DNA from: Negativicutes bacterium
GTDB taxonomy: Bacteria; Bacillota_C; Negativicutes; Sporomusales_B; JARLHX01
Length of the DNA: 35,239 bases
Assembly (NCBI GenBank): GCA_031292015.1
Contig: JARLHY010000093.1
Location: 1 to 35,239, forward strand
Direction: 5' to 3'
Positions 8,139 through 17,383 of the stretch are shown piece by piece. Both the position numbers and the translations under genes were made by a program. Under the pieces are notes generated by a model that was given only the letters and a program-made list of their open reading frames with translations, had not been told where the DNA came from and did not search any database. The number at the start of each line of letters is the position of its first letter. Position 1 is the first letter of the stretch.

Positions 8139-9506
8139 TCAGATCTGATAGTCGTAAACAGGTTTCGTACAGCGCACGGCTTTTCCGGCCTTCCCGTCCA
8201 AGAGCCTACCCCAGTCGAGTGCAGCCCTGCCGTTAACAAAAACATACTCGATGCCTTCGGGAAAAGCGTTCGGCAAGCCGAAATCGGCTTTATCGACAAT
8301 ACCGTGGATGTCAAACACCACCAGATCCGCGTCCATGCCTTCCCTGAGCCGCCCCTTTGTGCTGAAGCCCAGGGTCTCGGCCGGCAACAGGCTGGCTTTG
8401 CGGACAGCTTCCATCAGGTTGAGTTCGTAGCGTTCGGTGACCATCTTTTTGAAGAAGCGGGGGAAACTGCCGGCGATTTGCGGATGTCCCTCGCCAGGCG
8501 AATATGGACCGGCATCGGTGGAGGGCATGGCATACGGATGATTCAGTGCCATGTATATTTCTTCTTCGATACCGGTAATAACAACCACCGCCGTATCAGG
8601 AGCCGTGTCACGCAGTTCATGGTACATAGCCGGATTCAGCCTCCGGCCTTTATACTTGCCGGTGATGACCAAAATGTCCTTCAGGTCCCAGGAGTTCGCT
8701 TCCAGATAATCCTTATTGAACAAAGCCGCCCCGATATGGGTTGCCCACTGGGTGTACATGCCGCTGTCAAACCGGATGTCCAGGCCGTCCGCCCTGGCTT
8801 TGTCGATGACCGCCAGCGCTTCGTTCATGACTCCTGTGCCATACTGATACACCAAATGAGACACCTGGATGCGCGCCCCGGTCTGGCGGGCAATGGCGAT
8901 GGCCTCGACGAGCGAGTACATATCGGTGCCTGTGGCCATACGGGTATCTATGGCAACAATTCGGCCATACCTGGCAGCCAGTCTGCTCAGCCGCAATATT
9001 TCCTCGTCAGAACTGCCGGGAGCATAGCCCAACCCTAAGGAAAGACCGCACGCGCCTTCCTCAAACGCTTTTTCCACCAGATACTCCATTTGGGATATCT
9101 GCTCGGGTCTTGCCGGTTGCAGCGGGTCAACCGCCCCTACCGCCTCGCGCAGACTCATGGAGTGGCCGAAAAGTTCGGCTTGATTGATGATGAACCCGTT
9201 GTCTTCCTGGGCACCAAAAAACGAGTCGATATCAAGGGGGCTGGCGCCGCAGTTACCGCCGACAGTGGTGGTGATCCCCTGCCGCAGGGAAAGTTCGCCG
9301 CAATATCTGTCCAGATCGACGTGGCCGTGGATATCGATAAAACCGGGGCAGACGATGCTGCCGGAAGCGTCGATTTCCCTGGCGCCATGGATTTCCTCCC
9401 TTGTTACGGCCGCAATTTTCCCTTCCTTTATTCCGACATTGCCGGCGGAGCGGGTAAGTTTTTCCGGATCAATCAGGATACCGTTGGTTATCACTGTGTC
9501 GAACAT
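8139..9506 (-). CDS. D-aminoacylase / N-acyl-D-amino-acid deacylase-like amidohydrolase
   Basis: A 455-residue metal-dependent amidohydrolase, cytoplasmic. The N-terminal beta-sandwich runs into PGFIDIHGHVD (H60, H62 metal ligands); GGNCGASP follows (C86, the cysteine ligand typical of D-aminoacylases), then VSHLVYQ (His near 220), PSTDAGPYSPGEGHPQ (the family Asp) and FSTKGRLREGMDADLVVFD at the C-terminal sandwich. The family cleaves N-acyl groups from D-amino acids or related amides. In this setting an N-acylated sulfur amino acid is an attractive but unproven substrate. It is preceded by leader element L2, and the ribosome site (GGTGATGAG) is weak. Related dihydroorotase- or hydantoinase-type enzymes are less likely because of the GNCG motif. 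Confidence 0.8.
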   Translation of the reverse strand: MFDTVITNGILIDPEKLTRSAGNVGIKEGKIAAVTREEIHGAREIDASGSIVCPGFIDIHGHVDLDRYCGELSLRQGITTTVGGNCGASPLDIDSFFGAQEDNGFIINQAELFGHSMSLREAVGAVDPLQPARPEQISQMEYLVEKAFEEGACGLSLGLGYAPGSSDEEILRLSRLAARYGRIVAIDTRMATGTDMYSLVEAIAIARQTGARIQVSHLVYQYGTGVMNEALAVIDKARADGLDIRFDSGMYTQWATHIGAALFNKDYLEANSWDLKDILVITGKYKGRRLNPAMYHELRDTAPDTAVVVITGIEEEIYMALNHPYAMPSTDAGPYSPGEGHPQIAGSFPRFFKKMVTERYELNLMEAVRKASLLPAETLGFSTKGRLREGMDADLVVFDIHGIVDKADFGLPNAFPEGIEYVFVNGRAALDWGRLLDGKAGKAVRCTKPVYDYQI

Positions 9507-9569
9507 TTCTCATCACCGCCCGCGAAATAGATCTATTTTTGCTGTTGCAAGGTCAAAGAATCAACTGGG

Positions 9570-9629
9570 AAAGAAAGACCAAGATCCAACACTGTGGAGA
9601 GTCTTGGCCTTCAGGCGGTCTGATCCGGC
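9570..9629 (-). promoter_or_regulatory. Leader element L2 upstream of the amidohydrolase
   Basis: On the - strand GCC GGA UCAG (from 9629), loop ACCGC, CUGA A GGC (ending 9607). The upper stem pairs perfectly and this copy carries one extra G in the internal loop. The GGC begins a terminator stem GGCCAAGA/UCUUGGUC (one G-U pair) followed by UUUCUUU. The element lies between metY and the amidohydrolase, 64 bases before the amidohydrolase start. No separate promoter is evident in the short gap after metY, so it may act on read-through transcription. Confidence 0.68.
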
Positions 9630-9655
9630 AGGCGTGATTTGGCTGCGTAGAAGCC

Positions 9656-10990
<1,335 letters not shown>

Positions 10991-10991
10991 T

Positions 10992-11055
10992 CAAAAGAAA
11001 AAGGCTGAAGAAGCGGCGATTTGCCACTTCTTCAGCCTTCAGGTTTCTGATCGGC
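10992..11055 (-). promoter_or_regulatory. Leader element L3 upstream of metY
   Basis: On the - strand GCC GA UCAG (from 11055), loop AAAC, CUGA A GGC (ending 11035), exactly matching the consensus. The terminator is the longest of the set: AAGGCUGAAGAAG pairs over 13 bp with CUUCUUCAGCCUU, an inner GGC/GCC extends it, and UUUUUCUUUU follows. It lies 50 bases before the metY start and 64 bases after the cysK1 stop. No strong promoter is seen in that gap. Confidence 0.72.
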
Positions 11056-11118
11056 TCGCTATCGGTTTATCGGGCCACGGCTTCATAGGAAGCTCCGAAG
11101 CCAAAGTTTAAGAAAGTC

Positions 11119-12054
11119 TTACTGTTTTTCGAACAGCACGGTGGAAAGGTAGCGTTCACCGGTGTCGGGCAGCAGGGCCACGATGGTCTTCCCGGCGTTT
11201 TCCGGCCTGAGGGCCAGTTGGGTGGCAGCGTAGGCCGCCGCTCCGCTGGAAATGCCTACAAGCAGTCCCTCGTTTTTGGCCAGTTCCCGGGCCGTCTCGA
11301 AGGCGTCTTCGTTTTTCACCTGAATAATTTCATCAATTATTTTTACGTTCAGAACATCAGGTACGAAGCCTGGGCCGATACCCTGAATCTTGTGCGGGCC
11401 GGGTTTGCCGCCCGACAGCACCGGGGAATCGAAAGGCTCCACGGCAACAAGCTTGAAGCCAGGTTTGCGGGATTTTAGGACTTCCCCCACGCCGGTAATC
11501 GTCCCGCCGGTGCCGACGCCGCCGACAAAGATGTCGACCTGGCCGTCGGTATCCTGCCAGATTTCTTCGGCGGTGGTTTTGCGGTGAATTTCGGGGTTCG
11601 CAGGATTTTTGAACTGCTGTGGCACGAAAGAGTTGGGGGTTTCGGCCGCGAGGGCCTCGGCCCGGCGAATTGCCCCAGGCATGCCTTCCGTCCCGGGGGT
11701 CAGTACCAGTTCCGCTCCCAGCGCCCGCAGCAGATTTCGACGCTCAATACTGAAGGTCTCGGGCATGGTCAGGATCAGGCGGTACCCTTTTGCCGCCGCG
11801 ACGAAAGCCAGGGCTATGCCGGTGTTGCCGCTGGTCGGCTCAATGATGACGCTGTCTTTTTTGAGTATGCCTCTGTCTTCAGCATCCTTGATCATGGCGT
11901 AGCCGATCCGGTCTTTCACGCTGCCCAATGGGTTAAAATACTCCAGCTTGGCGAGCAGTCTGGCTTTCACTCCCTTGGCGGCGCTGTAGTTGTTCAGTTC
12001 CAGCAGTGGTGTCCCGCCTACAAGTTCCGTAAGATTCCGCGCGATTTTTGCCAT
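11119..12054 (-). CDS. cysK: Cysteine synthase A-type O-acetylserine sulfhydrylase (copy 1)
   Basis: A 311-residue fold type II PLP enzyme making cysteine from O-acetylserine and sulfide. Motifs in order: [10 protein letters not shown], the PLP lysine in [10 protein letters not shown] (K47), the substrate loop [10 protein letters not shown] near 83, the phosphate-binding [10 protein letters not shown] near 180, [11 protein letters not shown] near 213 and [11 protein letters not shown] near 268. It has the normal length for CysK and no extra domain such as CBS, so cystathionine beta-synthase is unlikely. AAGGAGG lies upstream of ATG 12054. It has its own consensus promoter and leader element L4. 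A close paralogue is encoded at 31985-32917, next to the second nitrogenase-like pair. Confidence 0.93.
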   Translation of the reverse strand: MAKIARNLTELVGGTPLLELNNYSAAKGVKARLLAKLEYFNPLGSVKDRIGYAMIKDAEDRGILKKDSVIIEPTSGNTGIALAFVAAAKGYRLILTMPETFSIERRNLLRALGAELVLTPGTEGMPGAIRRAEALAAETPNSFVPQQFKNPANPEIHRKTTAEEIWQDTDGQVDIFVGGVGTGGTITGVGEVLKSRKPGFKLVAVEPFDSPVLSGGKPGPHKIQGIGPGFVPDVLNVKIIDEIIQVKNEDAFETARELAKNEGLLVGISSGAAAYAATQLALRPENAGKTIVALLPDTGERYLSTVLFEKQ

Positions 12055-12143
12055 TTTGAATCATCCTCCTTAACGTTGGTTCCGATTTCTCCAAGCCTGT
12101 GGTTTGGGTAAAAAACCGCCGATGGTATTGCGGTCAGTTCTTT

Positions 12144-12212
12144 GAAAAAAATAAACAGGCTAAGGTGTTTCCCCTGCGGGAACGACCTTAGCCTTCAGAA
12201 TTTCTGATCAGC
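12144..12212 (-). promoter_or_regulatory. Leader element L4 upstream of cysK1
   Basis: On the - strand GCU GA UCAG (from 12212), loop AAAUU, CUGA A GGC (ending 12191). The same GGC starts the terminator stem AGGCUAAGGU/ACCUUAGCCU (12194-12185 with 12166-12157), topped by GUUCCC/GGGAAA-like pairing and followed by GUUUAUUUUUUU. The promoter at 12234-12262 lies just upstream, so this copy belongs to the 5' leader of cysK1, about 20 nt from the expected RNA start. The rest of the leader runs 90 bases to the start codon. Confidence 0.75.
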
Positions 12213-12233
12213 TCGGATTTGATTGTTGGACTT

Positions 12234-12262
12234 ATTTTATACCTTCAGCTGATTTCTGTCAA
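12234..12262 (-). promoter_or_regulatory. Housekeeping-type promoter for cysK1
   Basis: On the - strand a perfect -35 TTGACA (12262-12257), 17-base spacer, then -10 TAAAAT (12239-12234). It lies between the stop of the DUF2292 gene and leader element L4. Transcription should begin near 12227. It shows that L4 is part of the cysK1 leader and not merely a terminator for the upstream gene. Confidence 0.75.
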
Positions 12263-12286
12263 TATACTCTGAAATAATATCCGACG

Positions 12287-12652
12287 TCAGATGCCGTCGC
12301 CGTGCTGGCCTTCCATCCGGTTCCAGCGGGTTTTCTCGTTGCGTTCAATCTGAACTGCTTTCCCGTTTTCCACCATGAGGATAACCTGGCCGAATTTCAA
12401 CCCGAACAGAGCCCGGATCACCCTGCTGCGCAATACCGGGTTGCGGTCCCGCGTCGCCTTCGGCAAAAGTCTGGGGGTGCCGTCGAGCCGGATTTTTTCC
12501 CCCAGGTCGATTTGAATCAAACGCGCATCCTGGACAGTCAGCACAATGCTGCCGAAACTGGTTGTCGCCACCGCATCCTCGATACGGTTCAGCACCTTTT
12601 CACTGATGTTGCTTGTCGACAATTGCCAGTACCCGTTTTCTGCGGCACTCAT
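12287..12652 (-). CDS. Tandem DUF2292 (YezD-like) small protein, partner of nitrogenase-like pair 1
   Basis: A 121-residue protein containing two copies of the DUF2292 pattern (helix, then F/Y-G-x-V/I, a short beta strand, xGRxIQI and EKxR). Copy 1 is about residues 20-55 (TSFGSIVLTVQDARLIQI, then EKIRL) and copy 2 about 75-110 (LKFGQVILMVENGKAVQI, then EKTRW). It ends in HGDGI, exactly like its paralogue at 28674-29021. Single-domain relatives are usually about 60 residues; I recall them near sulfur-assimilation genes but cannot check. ATG 12652 follows GAGGAGGTGAG, 21 bases after the K1 stop. Being last in both nitrogenase-like units suggests a shared accessory role such as assembly, a small subunit or regulation. 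Confidence 0.8.
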   Translation of the reverse strand: MSAAENGYWQLSTSNISEKVLNRIEDAVATTSFGSIVLTVQDARLIQIDLGEKIRLDGTPRLLPKATRDRNPVLRSRVIRALFGLKFGQVILMVENGKAVQIERNEKTRWNRMEGQHGDGI

Positions 12653-12673
12653 AGCAGACTCACCTCCTCTTGG

Positions 12674-14020
12674 TCATCTGGCCGAAATAATGGCACTAAC
12701 CAGATCTTCCACCAGACACAGGCCGCCGTTGAAACCGGTGTAGCCCCGGTTCAGGACGGCCCTGTTGGCTACAGGAAAACTAACGCTCAAGTGGGCGGCG
12801 CTTAAGTCTTTGGCCAGTTCCCGCTCCAAAGAACTGCCGATCACAAAGGCCGGCGCCGGGGGATTGCTGTACTTCCCGCCGTCGCCGCTGCGGTTTCGCC
12901 AGTGGGAATACACCTTGTTCCTGATGGTCGAAGTGTCGGCGTCGAAAAAAATCTTTGGCGACAGGCCGGACTGAAGACCTGTCCCCCGGGCGGCGACCCT
13001 CTGTTGCTGGGCGTCATCCAGGATGTCGGTGACCACAACGGCCTCAGGCAGCCAGCCCAAATCGTCAGCCAGGAAACGGGTAATGGATGACGCATAGTTG
13101 GAATCGGCCACCACCGCGAAATAGCGCTGCAGATCCATATCGTTGAAGCAGTCGGTGAGAGGATCCAGCAGCTGGTAATAGCGCTGGTTTTCCCGGCGAA
13201 TCAGCGCCTGGGTCTCCTTAAGGGGTAAATCAAGGCGTGTTGCCACATTAGTCAAGAATTCGCTGGCCGCGGACGGCCCTATCGGCAGCGGCGCTATAAG
13301 GTACGGTATATCATGGATTTCCTTGCTTAGGTCAGCCGCCTGCCAGCCCAGCACATCGGAAACGACGATATTCAGCTCGGCGCTGCCGGCCTGACGGATG
13401 CCTTCCAGGCTATCGTCGACGGTGAAGAATGCATTCACTTCCAACCCCAGCTTAGTAAGCAGCGCTCGCAGCTCCAGCAGATTGCCGCGCCAGAAAACGT
13501 CGAAATAAGGGGCGATACCCCACAGGTTGACTTTCTTGCGCTGCTTGACGGGACTGGCCGGGACATAGTTTTGCAGCAGGCTTTCCAGCACCAGTTCGTA
13601 GCCGCGGTAGGAGTTCCCCCGGAAGCCGCCGGTTTCGGCGTAAAGAATCGGGACACCGGCCTCGGCCAACGGATTGACCACCGAACCCACATCATCGCCG
13701 ATCATCTCGGTGACGCAGCTGGTCAGGACGAAATACAGCTTGCCGTCCATCACCTTCAAGGTGTTCTCCACCTGCTCGGCCAGACGTTCGCCGCCGCCGA
13801 AGACTACTTCGCGTTCCTGAACGTTGGTTCCGGGCATGCTCAGCCCGCCGCAGTAACCGCCCACCTGGAGGCCGCAGCCGCCGGCCTGGGTCCAGGCTAG
13901 ATTGCCGGCGCAGCCGGGCGGGGCGTGAACGATGTGAATGGTTTGTGGCAGGGCGGAAACGGTGGCGATCGCTCCGCCTAGGGCGCAGGTGAAGCGCGGC
14001 CGTTCGACAAAACTGCTCAT
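12674..14020 (-). CDS. Nitrogenase-like component 1 beta subunit (NifK/NifN-type), copy 1
   Basis: A 448-residue member of the nitrogenase component 1 superfamily. Three cysteines match the NifK P-cluster ligands by position and context: FTCALGGA (C12), PPGCAGN (C37) and TSCVTEMIGDD (C102), the last matching the NifK TTCMAEVIGDD segment. Conserved context includes FVERPRF at the start and KVMDGKLYFV. The start is ATG 14020, overlapping the D1 stop by one base (TGATG) behind GGGGAGG; the frame's 18-codon upstream extension lies inside D1 and is ignored. Together with D1 it should form an alpha2beta2 reductase. The lack of the NifK N-terminal extension and the sulfur context argue against nitrogen fixation. 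Methylthio-alkane reductase (MarK) is the closest known functional idea. Confidence 0.85.
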   Translation of the reverse strand: MSSFVERPRFTCALGGAIATVSALPQTIHIVHAPPGCAGNLAWTQAGGCGLQVGGYCGGLSMPGTNVQEREVVFGGGERLAEQVENTLKVMDGKLYFVLTSCVTEMIGDDVGSVVNPLAEAGVPILYAETGGFRGNSYRGYELVLESLLQNYVPASPVKQRKKVNLWGIAPYFDVFWRGNLLELRALLTKLGLEVNAFFTVDDSLEGIRQAGSAELNIVVSDVLGWQAADLSKEIHDIPYLIAPLPIGPSAASEFLTNVATRLDLPLKETQALIRRENQRYYQLLDPLTDCFNDMDLQRYFAVVADSNYASSITRFLADDLGWLPEAVVVTDILDDAQQQRVAARGTGLQSGLSPKIFFDADTSTIRNKVYSHWRNRSGDGGKYSNPPAPAFVIGSSLERELAKDLSAAHLSVSFPVANRAVLNRGYTGFNGGLCLVEDLVSAIISAR

Positions 14021-15504
14021 CAGGCCTCCCCTCCCACTGTCTTGATATAGGTAAACGGATCCTGGCCGTACCATTCCTCCCGATACGGGAGCTTCAGCCA
14101 GTTAGCCAGGTTGCGGTTGAAGCGCGGGTTGACCAGTTGGCGGTGCAGGCGCCTGGCCAGCTGATAGGCACCCTGATAGCCGACGAATTGCAGGCCGACG
14201 TTGTAGATGACGTTGGTTGCCACCCCGGCCTTGGCGGCGGTGGCATTGCCGTTCATATGGCCGAGAAAGACGTCGGGCTGAAGCCGCCGGATAAGGTTGG
14301 CCTCCTCAAACGGCTGGCAGTTGGCGACATTCAGCGTCAGATCCTCGCTGGTGATATTGATCAGCTTGTCGTATTCCGCGTCAGCGAATTCGTCATGATG
14401 GAACGACCTGACGGCAACCACCTCAAAGCCAAGCTCGGCCAACAGAATCGAGGTCGCCAAAGCGCGAAACTCCCCGGCGCTGACAAATGCCTTTTTTCCG
14501 GCAAATGTCGGCCGGAGTTCGGCCAGAGCTGCTTCCAGTTCGGCCTCCTCCCGGGCGATCAGCGCCTCGGCTTTCTCTTCCCAGCCGAAGTGCCGGGCCA
14601 CGCTTCGCAGCCATTCGCCGGTGTTGCGGATACCGATGGGCATATGTTTCAGTTCATAGGGAATGCCGTATTTCTCCTGTAAATGGTTGAGCAGATAGTC
14701 GTCGTGGGTCGGGCAGGTGCTGACCGACAACTGGGCATGGGTAAGACGGTACATATTTTCCGGCTTGGCGAAAACAGGAAAAATGTTGACCTCCAGGTCC
14801 AGCGCTTTTAGCAGCCGTTCCAGCTCCACTTCGTCAACCCGGCCCATGGAAGAGACGTTCATCAGATTTACGGTCGGGTGGTCGGGTCGGGCCAGGGCCA
14901 GATTCTCGGCGGTATCCTGCAGCATCACCCGGCCGACGGCGTGATAGACGGCGTCATAGGCTGTTGCCCAGATCTTGGTTTTGAAACCTTCGCAGTGCAC
15001 CGGCAGCAATTTGGCGCACACCTCAGGCTGCAACTGCTCGGTCAGGCCGTCGATGTCATCGCCGATAATGCCGGGAACGCATCCGGCCACCACGAAGATG
15101 ATGCTCGGCCGAAAGCGGCGGTCGGCTTCCCTGATGGCGGCAGCCAGCTTTTCCTCACCGCCGCCGATCACCTCGGCCTCAGAAAGAGCGGTGGACAGCC
15201 AGGTGCCGTCCTTGACGACGCCCCAGCGCTGCGTATTGCCGCTCCGCACCGCGGCGTTGCCGCCGTGGGCCGACGAACCGCAGCCGATGGCTCCATGCAT
15301 GAGAACGACGCTGTCAGGGATGCTGTTCATCATGCCAAGGGCTGGCAGCAGCAGGCAAATGGAATTCTGTGAAAAAGAACGCTCGCCGTCCGGCTGGCAG
15401 CAACGAAGGCGCTTCACCACGCCGGACAGGGAACCGCCGCAGGCAATGCAGGCGTTTAGACGTCCTTCCCGTTTAGGCGGTTCTCTTTGCTCCAAATAGC
15501 TCAT
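14020..15504 (-). CDS. Nitrogenase-like component 1 alpha subunit (NifD/NifE-type), copy 1
   Basis: A 494-residue component 1 subunit. Cysteines equivalent to the three NifD P-cluster ligands are in QNSIC (C50), GAIGCGSS (C75) and AGCVPGIIGDDIDGL (C142). C264 in VSTCPTHDDY, before LQEKYGIP, aligns with NifD Cys275, the cofactor ligand. The region matching NifD His442 reads LQFVGYQGAYQ, with no His. An extra Cys-rich N-terminal segment (C19, C22, C35, C36) is present. VHCEGFKTK near 169-177 is shared with D2 and resembles NifE/NifD. The ATG follows AGAGGAGGGAGAAAT. No NifH-like protein is encoded in the window. A metallocluster-bearing reductase acting on an organosulfur compound is inferred from the neighbours. 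Confidence 0.85.
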   Translation of the reverse strand: MSYLEQREPPKREGRLNACIACGGSLSGVVKRLRCCQPDGERSFSQNSICLLLPALGMMNSIPDSVVLMHGAIGCGSSAHGGNAAVRSGNTQRWGVVKDGTWLSTALSEAEVIGGGEEKLAAAIREADRRFRPSIIFVVAGCVPGIIGDDIDGLTEQLQPEVCAKLLPVHCEGFKTKIWATAYDAVYHAVGRVMLQDTAENLALARPDHPTVNLMNVSSMGRVDEVELERLLKALDLEVNIFPVFAKPENMYRLTHAQLSVSTCPTHDDYLLNHLQEKYGIPYELKHMPIGIRNTGEWLRSVARHFGWEEKAEALIAREEAELEAALAELRPTFAGKKAFVSAGEFRALATSILLAELGFEVVAVRSFHHDEFADAEYDKLINITSEDLTLNVANCQPFEEANLIRRLQPDVFLGHMNGNATAAKAGVATNVIYNVGLQFVGYQGAYQLARRLHRQLVNPRFNRNLANWLKLPYREEWYGQDPFTYIKTVGGEA

Positions 15505-15558
15505 ATTTCTCCCTCCTCTTGCGGCTTGTCGCCGCTAGTGCCGGCATAACATCAAAAA

Positions 15559-16590
15559 TCAGTTGCAGGTTTCCCGGCCGGCAGCCAGAAAAGCTTTCAC
15601 GTTGGCTAGCGGCGTCGCCGGCGGGATGTCGCAGCCAGGCATCAGGATGAACCGTTCAAAATCCTTGACTTCATCTAGGCTCCGCCGCGCCAGGGCGGCC
15701 AGCGCCTCCGGCTCGCCGTCTTTCAGGGTCAGCGGGTTCAGGTTTCCGGCCAGGGCGGCTTTATTGCCAAGAACTTTGGCCGCAGTGGCCAGGTCGACTT
15801 TATAGTCTACCGACAGCAGGTCAACGCCAAGATCGGCCACCGTTGCCAGCCGGTCGGTGATATTGCCGCAGATATGCAGGGTGATCAGGGCTCCGTCCCG
15901 GCGCAGGCGGTCGAACAGCTTCTTCAGATACGGGGCCACATATTCCTCAAAATGGCGCTGGGATATAAGGTCGCCTGACGCCGTCGGCTCGGCCACGGAC
16001 AGCAGCTCGGCCCCTTGGGCGACGGCCGGGGCAAGGTAGCGGTAAGCAACTTCGGTCATGATTTCCAGTAGGGCATGAATGCCTTGCTTATCCTTGTAGA
16101 GGCCGCTCATCACCTTTTCCACTCCGTAGAACTGTCCGGCCAGGGTAAAGGGGCCCCAACTGGAGGTTCCGATAAGGTAGCGGTCGCCGAGTTTGGCGCT
16201 GGTGGCTGCGATGATGTCCAGCAGGGTGATGATCCACCCGCTGCGGGCAATGATGGAAAAATCGAGGCCGTCCGCGGCGGATATTGTCTTGAACGCCGGG
16301 CCGGTTACGTCGATATTGCCCTGGGGGCGAAATTTGATGCTGCCGCCGAAGAGCCTCACCAGCAGGTTGTGGTAGCCCGACCCGGGCCAGACAATGTCCG
16401 AGAGGACCTGGTCGTTGACCTCGGCGATCATTTGGGCGGCTGTCGCGGGTTCGTCGAGAACGTCCTTCAGGGAAAGCCCCTTCTGGCGGAAGGTCCATGT
16501 CCCGCCGGACAGCAGTGCCGCCGGACGCCGCGGTAGTTTTGTTTCCCCGTGGGGCCGAAGAACCTGTAATGCGATTTCCCGGGGAGTCAT
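15559..16590 (-). CDS. UroD-family (MtaA/CmuA/MtsA-like) corrinoid methyltransferase 1
   Basis: A 343-residue TIM-barrel protein of the uroporphyrinogen decarboxylase-like methyltransferase family. The zinc-thiolate pattern His-x-Cys followed by a distant Cys is intact: LHICGN (H239, C241) and MPGCDIPP (C320). Such zinc sites activate a thiol for methyl transfer to or from a corrinoid protein; true heme-pathway UroD lacks this site. The ATG at 16590 follows AAAGGAGGAATGTGCA; the longer frame starting at 16707 overlaps the permease and is rejected. It sits between permease 1 and D1 inside the long L5 unit, about 5 kb from the corrinoid protein gene. Substrate unknown; methylated thiols, as for methanogen MtsA, are plausible. 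Confidence 0.85.
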   Translation of the reverse strand: MTPREIALQVLRPHGETKLPRRPAALLSGGTWTFRQKGLSLKDVLDEPATAAQMIAEVNDQVLSDIVWPGSGYHNLLVRLFGGSIKFRPQGNIDVTGPAFKTISAADGLDFSIIARSGWIITLLDIIAATSAKLGDRYLIGTSSWGPFTLAGQFYGVEKVMSGLYKDKQGIHALLEIMTEVAYRYLAPAVAQGAELLSVAEPTASGDLISQRHFEEYVAPYLKKLFDRLRRDGALITLHICGNITDRLATVADLGVDLLSVDYKVDLATAAKVLGNKAALAGNLNPLTLKDGEPEALAALARRSLDEVKDFERFILMPGCDIPPATPLANVKAFLAAGRETCN

Positions 16591-16633
16591 TGCACATTCC
16601 TCCTTTATTGGGTCATTGATGAGGTTTAGGTTG

Positions 16634-17383
16634 TCAGGCAGTCTTCTTCCAGCGCAGCAAGCGGGCGGACAGGCGGTTATAGCCGGCCATAAGCACCAAC
16701 ACCACAAGGCCGATGATGATAATGCCTGCGACTACCCGCGGGTAGTCGGCAAAATCGGAAAAGTATTTCACATACCAGCCAAGGCCGGTGGTGGCACCGA
16801 TCATCTCGGCCGCGGTAAGCAGAATGAAGGCCAGCACCAGGCTTACCGTCCCTCCGGTCAGGACATGGGGCATGGCTCCCGGCAGCAGGATGTCGACAAA
16901 CATGCTCCATTGGCCGACACCGAGGGTGCGGGCCGAATCGATGATCGGCTTTTCCACCGCCCGGACCCCGGCCACGGTGTTAATGAACAGTGGCCAAAAA
17001 GCGCCGATAAAGATGACGAAAATCGAGGAATGGGTGAAGGTAGGCAGCAGGACGATGGCATAAGGAATATAGACAATGGGCGGAATGGGGCCAAGCACGT
17101 TCATCAGCGGCTCGATGGCGCCATACAGCCGTTTGTGCCAGCCTACCGCCAGGCCCAGCGGAATCGCTGTGACCACAGCCAGCAGGTAACCGCAAAACAA
17201 CAGGCGGAAGGAACTCAGCAGGCTTTTGCCAAAGACGGCTTTGTCCTCAATAATGAGTGACAGCACCTTCGGGGGCGACGGAAACAAAAGCGGGTCGAGG
17301 ATTCCCAGCCAGCCAGTGACCGTCTGCCATACCGCCAGCAGGGCACCGATCAGCAGAATCCTGTCCAGAACAGTCTGTTTCAA
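16634..17383 (-). CDS. ABC importer permease 1 (SsuC/TauC-type)
   Basis: A 249-residue inner-membrane subunit with about six helices and the importer EAA-type loop (SARTLGVGQWSMFVDILLPGAMP, roughly residues 150-172), which contacts the ATPase. It belongs to the nitrate/sulfonate/taurine permease family. The start codon is TTG at 17383 within a TTGA overlap with the ATPase stop, preceded by a G-rich ribosome site. Order SBP, ATPase, permease, all tightly packed. Sulfonate or another organosulfur compound is the likely cargo from the neighbours; sequence alone does not separate sulfonates from nitrate, thiamin-precursor or other cargo. Confidence 0.88.
   Translation of the reverse strand: MKQTVLDRILLIGALLAVWQTVTGWLGILDPLLFPSPPKVLSLIIEDKAVFGKSLLSSFRLLFCGYLLAVVTAIPLGLAVGWHKRLYGAIEPLMNVLGPIPPIVYIPYAIVLLPTFTHSSIFVIFIGAFWPLFINTVAGVRAVEKPIIDSARTLGVGQWSMFVDILLPGAMPHVLTGGTVSLVLAFILLTAAEMIGATTGLGWYVKYFSDFADYPRVVAGIIIIGLVVLVLMAGYNRLSARLLRWKKTA

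Noticed and set aside
7716..9038. Long + strand open frame of 440 codons opposite the amidohydrolase and L1
   Set aside because: It is an antisense shadow of real - strand genes and has no family-like sequence; the same holds for the 754-codon + frame at 17488-19752.
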